A stretch of DNA of 37,939 nucleotides from NCBI GenBank assembly GCA_012965955.1, contig DTRK01000078.1, positions 1-37,939 on the forward strand, in the 5' to 3' direction. The notes beneath the pieces are model-generated. The model was given only the letters and a program-made list of their open reading frames with translations, ran no database searches and was not told where the DNA came from. Origin of the DNA: Flavobacteriales bacterium. GTDB taxonomy: Bacteria > Bacteroidota > Bacteroidia > NORP154. The translations under genes were made by a program, and so were the position numbers. Of the stretch, positions 19,036 to 27,933 are shown one piece after another; within the stretch, counting starts at the first letter, position 1, and every line of letters begins with the position of its first letter.

Positions 19036-19740
19036 CTAGTCAAAATATGCCATGTATTTCAAGCCGTTGTCCACGTATTTAGGGTCATGGGTTGTCGGAA
19101 TGCCATTTTTGGGGTAGGTGTTACCGGTATTGTGGTAATGGAAGGCATCCTTGTAGCGCTTCTTCCTCAGGAGATGCCCATATTCCAGCTTTATCCACTT
19201 GGCTCCCCAGTCCAGCGCATCGTCTCCTCTTAAGTCTTTCACTTTCACCTCCAGATGCAAGCACTTATAGCCCATCAGTTGGAAAGGCCCCCAGGATTTT
19301 GCTAAATTCTTGAGCGCATCATCAGGTGCATCTGCGATCATCTCATGCGTGATCATCTCAAATGTTCTGCCTTTTTGATCTCTCACTTTTTTGAGCTTTT
19401 TGAAAACGTGACGTTCATATCTGGGCTGTACAGGCTTCTTTCCGGAGCACTCCAACACAATCAGCGCCTTTAGATAGGATGCAGGCAGCCCGTATTTTTC
19501 AGCAGCCTTTTCAACCCCGCTGCCATAATTTGATTCGGTCAATTTGAAAGCGCTCATCGTAGTTCGCCCCCCCTTCTTGAAATATGCTCTCAGGTATTTT
19601 TCAGCCTTGTCCGCATAATGACGCACGGTTGTACTGTCTTTCACGAAATAGACACCCACACCCATGGCCCCAAACAAGAGAATAGTGATCAGGCAACCGA
19701 TCGTGCTGACGCGCTTTTTCCTTCTTCTTCTCTTAGCCAT
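19036..19740 (-). CDS. Lytic transglycosylase/lysozyme-fold protein, membrane-anchored
   Basis: 234 residues. A very basic N-terminus (MAKRRRRKKR) precedes one membrane segment (about 13-33), then a stalk and a lysozyme-like domain (about 70-230). The candidate catalytic Glu is E97 in LIVLECSG. The family-like SWGPFQLMGY lies at 149-158, as in SLT/N-acetylmuramidase domains where this stretch lines the glycan groove. It probably cleaves peptidoglycan strands in the periplasm while tethered to the inner membrane. The exact subfamily is uncertain. The gap to the ABC-F gene is 45 bp, so transcription from upstream is possible. Confidence 0.78.
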   Translation of the reverse strand: MAKRRRRKKRVSTIGCLITILLFGAMGVGVYFVKDSTTVRHYADKAEKYLRAYFKKGGRTTMSAFKLTESNYGSGVEKAAEKYGLPASYLKALIVLECSGKKPVQPRYERHVFKKLKKVRDQKGRTFEMITHEMIADAPDDALKNLAKSWGPFQLMGYKCLHLEVKVKDLRGDDALDWGAKWIKLEYGHLLRKKRYKDAFHYHNTGNTYPKNGIPTTHDPKYVDNGLKYMAYFD

Positions 19741-19785
19741 AAATAATAATTCAAGTGAATACGCTCAACAAAGATGGCGATTTTA

Positions 19786-21747
19786 CTAATCTTCTTTGGT
19801 CACCTTTTGCGCCTCAAGGCGCTCAAGCTCCTGAACAGCCCCTTCCCAGTCCTCCATCAAATCCGCAAGTTTCTTTTGTTTGGCATCATAGTTACTGAAG
19901 AAGCCAGGCTCTGCTGACAGCTCCTTGAACTTAACGGGATCCAGCAGATCATCATCATATTGCTTCAGCTCTTTTTCCAATTCATCGACCTCCTTTTCCA
20001 GTCTGCCGCACTTGTTTTTTAACTTTCGATGGGACTTCCGCAATGCCTTCTTCGCCTTGTAGTCCATCTGGTGTGCCGACTCGGTTTTGTCCTTTGTTGG
20101 CTTTGCCTTTAGCCTGGCCATTTCCAGCGCCTTGAGGTCCGTGACATTTCTTGCTTCTAAAAACGCGGTTACATCTCCTATGTATTCTTTGATCTGCTGG
20201 TTCTTGAATTCATAGACCTTATCCGTGAGGGACTGCAGAAAAGCTCTGTCGTGAGACACGATAATCAAAGTTCCGTCATAATGCACCAAAGCCTGTTTCA
20301 AAATCTCCTTTGAGCGCATATCGAGGTGATTGGTGGGCTCATCCATGATTAGCAGGGAAACCGGCGTCAAAAGAAGTTTGCACAACGCCACTCTTGCTCG
20401 CTCACCTCCGGAAAGCACGGAGATCTTCTTCTCTACCGTATCACCTGAAAATAAAAACGATCCCAAGAGAGCGCGGACTTGTGAAGACGTCTGCTCAGTA
20501 GCTGACTTATCCACTGCTTCTAAGACTGTCATTTTATCATCTAGCAGATCAGATTGGTTTTGGGCATAATATCCCACGTTCACCAGGTGGCCAAGCTTGA
20601 GGTCTCCCTTATAGTCTAAATCACGCGCAATGATCCTGGCCAGCGTTGTCTTGCCCTCTCCATTTTTACCAACAAATGCGACCTTATCCCCTTTATTCAC
20701 GGAAAGTGAAACATCTTTCAATACTTCCAGGCTATCGTAATTCTTATAAATGTTTTTCGCTTCGATGGTCACCTTGCCTGAGTGAGGAGCTGGAGGAAAG
20801 CGAAACTTCATAGTTGAATTGTCAGTAGCATCAATCTCTACCCTATCCAGCTTGGCAAGCTTTTTAATTAGGGTTTGGGCGAATGCCGCTTTACTGGCCT
20901 TGTACCGGAATTTCTCAATGAGTTTTTCGGTTTGCTTGATGTGTTGATCCTGGTTCTTCTTAGCCTGTAACTGAATGGAAAGTCGCTCTTCTCTCAGCTG
21001 TACGTACTTGGAATAAGCTGCCTTGTAGTCGTAAATTTGCCCACTTACAATTTCTATGGTTCTGTTGGTCACCGCATCGAGAAAGGTCCTGTCGTGCGAC
21101 ACAAGTATTACGGATCCAGGATAGTCCTGCAACCAGGCTTCCAACCAGATTATAGATTCGATATCCAGGTGGTTGGTAGGCTCATCGAGAAGTATGCAAG
21201 CGGGTTTTTGAAGCAATATCTTCGCCAGCTCAATACGCATTCTCCAACCACCGGAAAAGGTGTTGGTTTGCTTATCAAAATCCTCTACTAGAAATCCCAG
21301 TCCTTGCAATACCCGGGAGCACTCAGCTTCCAGGTTATACCCATCCATGGCAATAAAGGCTTCCTCCATCTCCCCAATAATTGCGATCAGATCAATGTAG
21401 GCATCACTCTCGGTATCTGTACGGGTTGCCAGTGCATTCTGGGCTTCTTTTAAATCCCACTGGAGCTTTTTGACCTTTTTGAAGGCAGTTTGTGCTTCGT
21501 CAATTACGGTTTCCCCATCAGTAAAGTCGAGATCTTGTGTCAGATAAGAAATTTCGTAGTTCTTGGAGGTGCTGATGCTTCCCGCATTTGGTGCAAGGTC
21601 ACCGGACATCACGTTGAGAAGGGTTGACTTGCCGGCACCATTCTTACCGACCAGTCCAATGCGCTCCCCCTTATTGACCATGAAGGTGATATCATTGAAG
21701 AGGGATTGCCCTCCAAAATAAACCGTGATTTTGTTCAACTGTATCAT
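19786..21747 (-). CDS. ABC-F family ATPase (ribosome-associated)
   Basis: 653 residues with two ATP-binding cassettes and no membrane domain. The first Walker A is GKNGAGKST at 34-42, with signature FSGGWRMR near 167 and DEPTNHLD near 190. The second Walker A is GKNGEGKTT near 355, with LSGGERAR near 446 and DEPTNHLD near 470. A Lys/Gln-rich helical linker (about 235-320) matches the ABC-F P-site tRNA interaction motif region. A charged coiled-coil tail (about 560-653) resembles the Uup/YheS-type C-terminal extension. ABC-F proteins act on the ribosome, affecting peptidyl transfer or antibiotic protection. This looks like a housekeeping type rather than a resistance determinant, but that is inference. 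Confidence 0.95.
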   Translation of the reverse strand: MIQLNKITVYFGGQSLFNDITFMVNKGERIGLVGKNGAGKSTLLNVMSGDLAPNAGSISTSKNYEISYLTQDLDFTDGETVIDEAQTAFKKVKKLQWDLKEAQNALATRTDTESDAYIDLIAIIGEMEEAFIAMDGYNLEAECSRVLQGLGFLVEDFDKQTNTFSGGWRMRIELAKILLQKPACILLDEPTNHLDIESIIWLEAWLQDYPGSVILVSHDRTFLDAVTNRTIEIVSGQIYDYKAAYSKYVQLREERLSIQLQAKKNQDQHIKQTEKLIEKFRYKASKAAFAQTLIKKLAKLDRVEIDATDNSTMKFRFPPAPHSGKVTIEAKNIYKNYDSLEVLKDVSLSVNKGDKVAFVGKNGEGKTTLARIIARDLDYKGDLKLGHLVNVGYYAQNQSDLLDDKMTVLEAVDKSATEQTSSQVRALLGSFLFSGDTVEKKISVLSGGERARVALCKLLLTPVSLLIMDEPTNHLDMRSKEILKQALVHYDGTLIIVSHDRAFLQSLTDKVYEFKNQQIKEYIGDVTAFLEARNVTDLKALEMARLKAKPTKDKTESAHQMDYKAKKALRKSHRKLKNKCGRLEKEVDELEKELKQYDDDLLDPVKFKELSAEPGFFSNYDAKQKKLADLMEDWEGAVQELERLEAQKVTKED

Positions 21748-21790
21748 CTCATAAGGCTAATCACCACCTGCATTATTTGATACTTGGGTT

Positions 21791-22657
21791 CTACTTATTC
21801 TTAAGATATCCATTGAGCAAGATGCAAGTAACGATGACAAGACTCCCTAAATAAAAGCCCGGTTTCATGTACTCAGATTGACCAAAAATTGCCACGGCCA
21901 GTACAATCGCATAGATCGGTTCCAGATTCAGGCTTATGGCAATCGAAAAAGGAGTTAACACTTTCATCAGCTCAACCATCATTACAAATGCGAAAGAGGT
22001 ACACACCAACCCGAGTATAAGGAGATAAGACAAGTCTGGTGTGGATAACGTCATCATACCCAGATTCAGCTCACCTGATACAAACAGATAGACACTGAGC
22101 GCCGCCACTCCCCCCAACATTTCATAAGTAGTGATCACAACAGCGTCGTAATTTTTGATGAAACGCGCATTGATCACAGAAAACAGACAACCCAGGAAAG
22201 CTGCCAGAATCCCCAAGGCAATTCCCAGCTTGTATTCTACCTCCACGTTGAAGATAAAGTACAAACCACATATCACCAACAGGCCAAGCAGGACCTCGTA
22301 TGGAATCAGCTTTCTCTTGAGAAAGATGGGTTCCAGGAAGGCCATAAAGAAGGTGGTCGCCGAGAAACAGATGAGCGCTACGGACACGTTGGAGACCTTG
22401 ATTGCCATGAAGAAGGCCAACCAATGTGCAGCCGTGATGGTTCCATTCAACAACATCTTGGCAGCTGTCTTGCCAGGCAATTTGAATTTGATTCCCCTTA
22501 CCAACAGATATAATGACAATCCTAAAAGAGCAATCAGCATGCGCCACCATACCAAAGGTTCAGCCCCTATGCTGATCAGTTTGCCCAACACGCCTGTAAA
22601 GGCCAGAAGCAGAACCAATAAGTGTAAGTATATCTGACTGGTCAATGTCTTTTTCAT
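21791..22657 (-). CDS. EamA/DMT-family transporter
   Basis: 288 residues with about ten hydrophobic segments in two five-helix halves, the layout of EamA drug/metabolite transporters. ATG at 22657 (MKKTLTSQIY) is chosen over an upstream TTG at 22690, which adds 11 residues and offers no better initiation context. Conserved features include the half-one end PIFLKRKLIPYE and the half-two end LNLEPIYAIVLA, both family-typical. The substrate is unknown; members export amino acids or small metabolites. The gap to the ABC-F gene is 43 bp. It is divergent from the CsgG-caspase gene over only 75 bp. Confidence 0.9.
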   Translation of the reverse strand: MKKTLTSQIYLHLLVLLLAFTGVLGKLISIGAEPLVWWRMLIALLGLSLYLLVRGIKFKLPGKTAAKMLLNGTITAAHWLAFFMAIKVSNVSVALICFSATTFFMAFLEPIFLKRKLIPYEVLLGLLVICGLYFIFNVEVEYKLGIALGILAAFLGCLFSVINARFIKNYDAVVITTYEMLGGVAALSVYLFVSGELNLGMMTLSTPDLSYLLILGLVCTSFAFVMMVELMKVLTPFSIAISLNLEPIYAIVLAVAIFGQSEYMKPGFYLGSLVIVTCILLNGYLKNK

Positions 22658-22732
22658 AAGGAGCGCGAAGGTAGTGCAAAGTATCCTCAAATTGTTTGCC
22701 AGATTTCATTAGTAATTGGCTAAATTCATGGT

Positions 22733-24253
22733 ATGAAAATAATGTGGAGCCTGCTAATTTGCCTTGTTATCGCCCTACCCTCTTTCTCCACGGGAGATGG
22801 AGATGAAAAGCTACGCCTGGCAATTCTCTACTTTGATAATTCAGGCGATAGCGAGAAACTGCAAATGCTTCGCAAGGGAATGGCGGATATGCTCATTACC
22901 GATTTATCCAAGGTTAAGAGTCTTGATATTGTGGAGCGTGCCAGATTGGAGGAGATTATGAAGGAGCAAGAAATGTCCAACTCAAAAAGCTTTGACAACA
23001 ATACTGCTGTTTCGATGGGTAAACTGCTGGGAGCAGAGACCATTCTCACCGGATCGTTCTTTGAAATGATGGGTACACTGCGTGTAGACGCACGCTTTAT
23101 AGATGTTGAAACCGGCAAAATATTGAAATCAGACGGTGTACAAGGCTTGGTTAGCGACTTCTTTACTCTGGAGAAGGACCTGGTTGATAAGATCATTGTG
23201 AATTTGGAATTAAAACTTACCGATGATGAGAAAGCATACCTTAAACTAAATCGGGAAGGCGAGCAATTAAGTTATGAGGATGCACTGACATTCTCTGAGG
23301 GCTTGGACCTCATGGATTTGGGCAAGAAAGATAAAGCCAGGGCCAAATTTGAAGCAGTATTGACAAAGCATCCAAAATTTGAGCCCGCCAATAATGCTAT
23401 CGCTAAATTAAATGAAGCTCCTGTCGTTGTTGCGAGCTCTGAAGTCAAACCAGCAAAGGTAATGAGGGGTACTGGAGACCCGCTGAAAGGACTCAATGTA
23501 TCCAAATCCCTATCTAATAATGATATTGGGAAATACTATGCACTCATCATAGGCATTGATCAGTATAGCGGAGAATGGACCAAGCTAAACAACGCAGTGA
23601 ATGACGCAACTACTATCGAAAAAACGTTGAAGGCCAATTATCGATTTGACGAGTTCCAAACATTATATAACTCTGAAGCAACGCGATCTGCAATTATGAA
23701 AAAACTAGAGTGGTTGGTGAACAATGTAAAAGAGGAAGACAATGTATTCATCTATTATTCAGGCCACGGAGAATTCAAAAAGTCGATGAATAAAGGATAT
23801 TGGGTACCTCAGGATTCGAGGACTAAGTCGGTGTCGGAATATATTTCCAACAGTGATATACAAACGTTTTTAGGTGGCATTAAATCCAGGCACACACTCC
23901 TGGTATCTGACGCCTGTTTTAGTGGTGACATTTTCCGTGGCTCTACGGTATCTGTTCCGTTTTCTGATACTGAGAAGTACTATGAAAAGGCATACAGTCT
24001 GCGCTCCAGACATGCGATTACCTCAGGCGGCATAGAGCCTGTAATGGACGGAGGCAAAGACAATCATTCCGTATTTGCCTACTACTTGCTGAAAGTATTG
24101 AAGAGCAATGACAAGAAATACCTGGATGCCTCTCAGCTATATGAGGGCTTAAAAATACCTGTGATCAACAACTCGGAACAGTCGCCGAACTTCAGCCCCA
24201 TTAAGAACACCGGAGACGAAGGCGGACAGTTTATCTTTATCCGTAAGACTTGA
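22733..24253 (+). CDS. Exported CsgG/FlgO-like domain fused to a caspase-fold (C14) protease
   Basis: 506 residues. A signal peptide (1-20) leads to a CsgG/FlgO-like domain (about 25-165; LAILYFDNSGD, GMADMLITDLSK, GAETILTGSF). A TPR-like helical hairpin lies at about 180-225, then a linker, then a caspase-like domain (about 260-506). The catalytic dyad is in the expected contexts: His345 in YYSGHGE and Cys395 in SDACFSG. CsgG/FlgO-type domains usually sit in the bacterial envelope; caspase homologues (metacaspases, orthocaspases) cut after Arg/Lys or Asp depending on subclass, which cannot be told here. The next gene overlaps by 4 bp (TTGA) and is paralogous over the first 225 residues. Function unknown; an envelope-located regulated protease is inferred. 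Confidence 0.9.
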   Translation: MKIMWSLLICLVIALPSFSTGDGDEKLRLAILYFDNSGDSEKLQMLRKGMADMLITDLSKVKSLDIVERARLEEIMKEQEMSNSKSFDNNTAVSMGKLLGAETILTGSFFEMMGTLRVDARFIDVETGKILKSDGVQGLVSDFFTLEKDLVDKIIVNLELKLTDDEKAYLKLNREGEQLSYEDALTFSEGLDLMDLGKKDKARAKFEAVLTKHPKFEPANNAIAKLNEAPVVVASSEVKPAKVMRGTGDPLKGLNVSKSLSNNDIGKYYALIIGIDQYSGEWTKLNNAVNDATTIEKTLKANYRFDEFQTLYNSEATRSAIMKKLEWLVNNVKEEDNVFIYYSGHGEFKKSMNKGYWVPQDSRTKSVSEYISNSDIQTFLGGIKSRHTLLVSDACFSGDIFRGSTVSVPFSDTEKYYEKAYSLRSRHAITSGGIEPVMDGGKDNHSVFAYYLLKVLKSNDKKYLDASQLYEGLKIPVINNSEQSPNFSPIKNTGDEGGQFIFIRKT

Positions 24254-26346
24254 GGGTGCTTTACCACAACATTGTCAGATCCAGCCTCAAACTCCTACTG
24301 GCACTGAGCCTTATCGCTCCACATTCGGCCTGGGCGGAGAAGACCATTGCCATTTCTTATTTCGACAATACTTCAGGAGATGTCAGGTTCAACCCTCTCT
24401 CTAAGGGAATTGCAGATATGCTGATCACCGATCTCTCTAAAATCCCGGAAGTGAATATTGTTGAAAGAGAAAAATTGGAGAAACTGCTACAAGAAATTGA
24501 GCTGGGTAGTTCCAAGTATTTCGATCAGAAGACAGCTCAAAAATTGGGTAAAGGATTAGGCGCGGAAGCCATACTCACCGGAGCCTTTTTGGTTCTGGAT
24601 GAACAGCTACGCATCGACGCGCGTTTGGTGGATGTTGCTTCGGGAAATATCCTGACCGCCGAGTCCGTGTCTGGCAGCAAAGATGATTTTTTCGCCTTGC
24701 ATGCAAAGCTTGTTCAGCTACTGGTCAAGGAGCTTAAAATGGATTACAAAGCAGGTGCCGGAGCCAAAGCAAAGAATGTCACGCTGGATGCGGTGGTTGA
24801 CTACTCTACCGCCATCGACTATTACGACAAAGGACTATCCGCTGATGCGAGTGCCATATTGGCCAGTACCGTTAAAAATAATCCCGGATTTACCTTTGCA
24901 AAGAACAGGCTTGAAGCCATAAAACAGTGGCTGGTAGATATTGAAGCTGAACGGGAGCGCCTAATCCAGGAGGAGACAAAAAAACTACTGTCCAATCTGG
25001 ACACTGAAAATGCCCAGGTAGGACAACAGATAAACCAGATATGGACGTCCATGATGACAGCTCAAGCATATAGCAAGATCATCGCTATCAACAAACAGCT
25101 GGCACAGAAGAGCCTGTCTGACGATTTCAGAATATATGGAGAAGCGTCGCCAATTACATTTGGTGAGATGCGATACTTTTACGATGCCTTTTCTTTTTAC
25201 ATGTTGAAGGACTACAACAACACCCTCCTCGCTGGCGAAGCCTTTATCAAGCGGTATCCTATTAGCATGTACTTCGCGGGAGTCAAGGCCAATATGGATC
25301 AGTCCATTGCGGAACTTGAAGCTCGGGAGAAAGGCAAAGCGGTAATCAATGAGCGCCTGCAATATGCCGAATTTGAAACATATGTCAATAAATTTGACTG
25401 GATGAATTCACGCTGGCGACTTGATTATATGAGTAGGGAAATGTACGAAAATTACAAGGCAATCTTCATCAAACGCATCTTCAACTTCGGCGACAAATTG
25501 CTGATTGCATATATAAATGCAGGGGGTGAAGAAGCAGATGAACTACTTGAGTTCAAGGGTGTGGCAATGCATTTTCTGGATGAAGATTTGATGCGGAAGA
25601 TCAGTGAAAAGGCCATTGCAATTTACAGCGAGACGAGCATGGAGGAAAAAGGCTATCAGATTGAAGAATCGATAGATCGCGATTTGGCGGAGATCCAGAA
25701 AACCAACGCAACCGTTGAGGAAGCACGCTCCTCAATGAAGAGTGCCCAGCCTGAAGAACTGCTGCGAATGGTAAAGCACTTTCGCAATTTGTCGAAGGGC
25801 CTGGATTGGCAGCTGTTGCTGGACATCAGCACGAAGTTTATCAAGTTACCATTTGATGAAAAGAATGCTAATTACCTCCGAACGGCTTGGGAAATGCAGG
25901 TCGTAGCTCTCGCCCATCTCCGCAGGCTTGACGATGCAAAAAAGCAGCTTGAGGCCTATAAGGTGGTCAAGGAACTCAATGATCCAGACCCTAAAAAACA
26001 CACTAAGTCCTATCGGGATTTGCGTTCCACGCTCAGCGAGGCGAAGAAATCCATTGCTTCGGCAGATCAAAATGTGCTGCCCCTGGCCATCTACCGCTCC
26101 AGGGCGGAGATATACCGTTACAGCCATCAATTCGTGGATGAAGCTTACACGAGAAGGGCGATGTTAGACAAGTTAGAGCTTGATGAAGATCAGGGGAGCC
26201 AACAATTGTTCATGCTATTAACAGCTTACAGTAACCTGGGGTATTTCGATAAGGCCAGGGCGGTGGCCAAGGAACTCAAGACTAAGTATCCTACAGGGAG
26301 TTACACGGATAGTGTGGATTCAATGTTGAAATATATGCCTCAATAA
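24250..26346 (+). CDS. CsgG/FlgO-like domain protein with long helical C-terminus, paralogous partner of the caspase gene
   Basis: 698 residues from a TTG at 24250 that overlaps the previous gene's TGA; GTG at 24256 is the only nearby alternative. A signal peptide ends near SAWA at about 26-29. Residues 30-165 repeat the CsgG/FlgO-like domain of the caspase protein, sharing KGIADMLITDLSK, the VERE/EKL segment, GAEAILTG and RIDARLVDV. The TPR-like hairpin after it is also shared. The rest (about 225-698) is Lys/Glu-rich and helical with TPR-like pairs near the end (YSNLGYFDKARAVAKELKTKYP), but no enzyme motif. It looks like a scaffold that arose by duplication of the N-terminal half and acquired a different C-terminus. 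Probably acts in the periplasm with the caspase protein. Confidence 0.88.
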   Translation: MRVLYHNIVRSSLKLLLALSLIAPHSAWAEKTIAISYFDNTSGDVRFNPLSKGIADMLITDLSKIPEVNIVEREKLEKLLQEIELGSSKYFDQKTAQKLGKGLGAEAILTGAFLVLDEQLRIDARLVDVASGNILTAESVSGSKDDFFALHAKLVQLLVKELKMDYKAGAGAKAKNVTLDAVVDYSTAIDYYDKGLSADASAILASTVKNNPGFTFAKNRLEAIKQWLVDIEAERERLIQEETKKLLSNLDTENAQVGQQINQIWTSMMTAQAYSKIIAINKQLAQKSLSDDFRIYGEASPITFGEMRYFYDAFSFYMLKDYNNTLLAGEAFIKRYPISMYFAGVKANMDQSIAELEAREKGKAVINERLQYAEFETYVNKFDWMNSRWRLDYMSREMYENYKAIFIKRIFNFGDKLLIAYINAGGEEADELLEFKGVAMHFLDEDLMRKISEKAIAIYSETSMEEKGYQIEESIDRDLAEIQKTNATVEEARSSMKSAQPEELLRMVKHFRNLSKGLDWQLLLDISTKFIKLPFDEKNANYLRTAWEMQVVALAHLRRLDDAKKQLEAYKVVKELNDPDPKKHTKSYRDLRSTLSEAKKSIASADQNVLPLAIYRSRAEIYRYSHQFVDEAYTRRAMLDKLELDEDQGSQQLFMLLTAYSNLGYFDKARAVAKELKTKYPTGSYTDSVDSMLKYMPQ

Positions 26347-26397
26347 CCACCCTGGTTACTCGCTCCGCGATCAAACTTGTCCCTTGAGCACAGCAGC

Positions 26398-26421
26398 GCC
26401 CCTGTACAGTGGAACAGGGGC
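26398..26421. terminator. Hairpin between convergent genes
   Basis: A perfect 8-bp stem (GCCCCTGT / ACAGGGGC) with an 8-base loop lies 52 bp after the helical CsgG-like gene and abuts the stop of the convergent cytochrome gene. On the plus strand it is followed by TTACTTTTC, a weak T-run. Likely the terminator of the plus-strand unit; on the minus strand no T-run follows. Confidence 0.6.
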
Positions 26422-27921
26422 TTACTTTTCAACCGTCAGCATATACTCCGCTACCGCCATCCTCGTCTCCTCTGACAGGTAGTTCTGAGGTGGCATCTCA
26501 GGATAGTTCTCCCGCCTGCGGATCGGGTTGGTAATATAATCCACAATGCCCTGGGGATTGTTGTTGTATATCGCCTGGAGGTCTCTGGTTGGAGGGCCAA
26601 TCATCCTGATACCATATGCATGGCAACCTGAACATACTCCATAAAAGGTGAGTTTCCCCTTCTCCTCGGCTGATATATCTCTAGGAGGCACCGGTTCGGC
26701 CAGCATATAAGACTTCACGGCAATGGATGTCCGCACCTGACATTGGCCGTAATCTTCCAGACCAAAGGTGCGGTACTTGTTTTTGTCCAGGATACAACCG
26801 CCACTACCTCCTCCAAAGTGGATGATATCTGGTCCTTTGGATTCCATTTGCGTAGCCATCAATGCTTTCAACTGCCCCCCGGGATCATTACCGTTGTTGC
26901 TCATAAAGTTATCGAGGATTACCAATCGGTCGGGATTAGGCTCCGATTCCGGATCTGTGGCCACATTGGCAACCAGGGTCAGATCTGTGATCGTGATGCC
27001 TGCATTATTATTTCCTGTAATGATATTTCCTTCCAAAGTCACATCGTCTGCAGCCATTATCAATATTCCGGTTCCCTGTGGAATTCCTGATACAATAGAT
27101 CCGGGTGCAGCGAAATTCTCGAGGTTGTTATCCACCACAAAGTTGTTTCGAACAATAATATCAAAGCAAGTTTTGATCGGCAGCCCAGGAGTGATAAAGA
27201 CCAGAAGCCCTCCCGTGTTGTTGTGGGTATAATTGTTCTCCACCAGGCAGTGTCTGGAATTTTCAATCTCAATTCCCGCAACGCTTTCATAGGTCTCATT
27301 GTGTAACACATCAATGTTGTCACACATGCCCACGTAAATTGCAGCATCTTCAATTCCCGACAGCACATTGTGTTCTACCAGACCGTTCTTTCCAAACTCA
27401 GGGAATATCCCATACACCCCGGCATCTACCACCCAGTTATTGCGAATGACGAAGTTATTTCCCGCCTGGCCCATTATTCCATTGCCCTTGTAATTGATGA
27501 TCTTAAAATTCTCTATTATGATGCCATTACCAGAGTAGAGAAACCCGTCGTTCAACTCTTTCCCCCCATCCAATGTGGGCCATTCCCCCTCAATGATGAT
27601 TCCCTGAAAGCTAATGTCATCCTTGTCGATGTACACGGTTTCCCTGTAGCTACCAGGATAAACCCTGATTAAGTCTCCAGGGTTCGCTTTTTTCACGGCA
27701 TCCTGAATCTTATCCCCATTGCGGACCTCTATGATCTCACCTTTAAATCCTGCCAGTGCAGTATCCGCTCCTGCCAGGCCAGGGGTGTAACCACCTTGAG
27801 CTTCGTACAACTTAACTGGAGTGAGTGCAGTGGATGTCGGTTTGCTCTTAAAAAGAAACTTTCCAGCTAGTATTCCGACAGCCAACAAGACCAGCCATAT
27901 CATCAGCATTTTCCATTTCAT
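26422..27921 (-). CDS. Right-handed parallel beta-helix protein fused to a C-terminal cytochrome c
   Basis: 499 residues. An N-terminal hydrophobic segment (about 5-22) acts as signal or anchor. Residues about 60-350 are parallel beta-helix coils with recurring NN-turns (VIRNNWV, LVENNYTHNNTGG, LEGNIITGNNNAG), as in the Bacteroidota beta-helix family related to carbohydrate-binding or lyase folds. A short linker with three Cys residues (376, 394 and nearby) leads to a monoheme cytochrome c domain (about 415-499) with C430-x-x-C433-H434 and a likely axial Met476 in EMPPQ. Exported and heme-loaded in the periplasm. It is co-directional with, and 12 bp behind, the di-heme peroxidase, so both are probably one redox unit. 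The helix ligand is unknown; no lyase active site was recognised. Confidence 0.87.
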   Translation of the reverse strand: MKWKMLMIWLVLLAVGILAGKFLFKSKPTSTALTPVKLYEAQGGYTPGLAGADTALAGFKGEIIEVRNGDKIQDAVKKANPGDLIRVYPGSYRETVYIDKDDISFQGIIIEGEWPTLDGGKELNDGFLYSGNGIIIENFKIINYKGNGIMGQAGNNFVIRNNWVVDAGVYGIFPEFGKNGLVEHNVLSGIEDAAIYVGMCDNIDVLHNETYESVAGIEIENSRHCLVENNYTHNNTGGLLVFITPGLPIKTCFDIIVRNNFVVDNNLENFAAPGSIVSGIPQGTGILIMAADDVTLEGNIITGNNNAGITITDLTLVANVATDPESEPNPDRLVILDNFMSNNGNDPGGQLKALMATQMESKGPDIIHFGGGSGGCILDKNKYRTFGLEDYGQCQVRTSIAVKSYMLAEPVPPRDISAEEKGKLTFYGVCSGCHAYGIRMIGPPTRDLQAIYNNNPQGIVDYITNPIRRRENYPEMPPQNYLSEETRMAVAEYMLTVEK

Positions 27922-27933
27922 GGGTAGTGTGTT

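Noticed and set aside
22122-22637. ORFs of 142 and 160 codons over the EamA gene
   Set aside because: Both lie in other frames of the transporter gene and lack hydrophobic pattern or any known motif.
22695-22716. TTTG and TAAT boxes before the CsgG-caspase gene as a promoter
   Set aside because: The -7 region reads TAATTGGC rather than TAnnTTTG, so the match is too poor to report.
26768-27368. ORFs of about 100-154 codons over the beta-helix gene
   Set aside because: Shadows of the beta-helix/cytochrome frame; the composition is not protein-like and no start context supports them.
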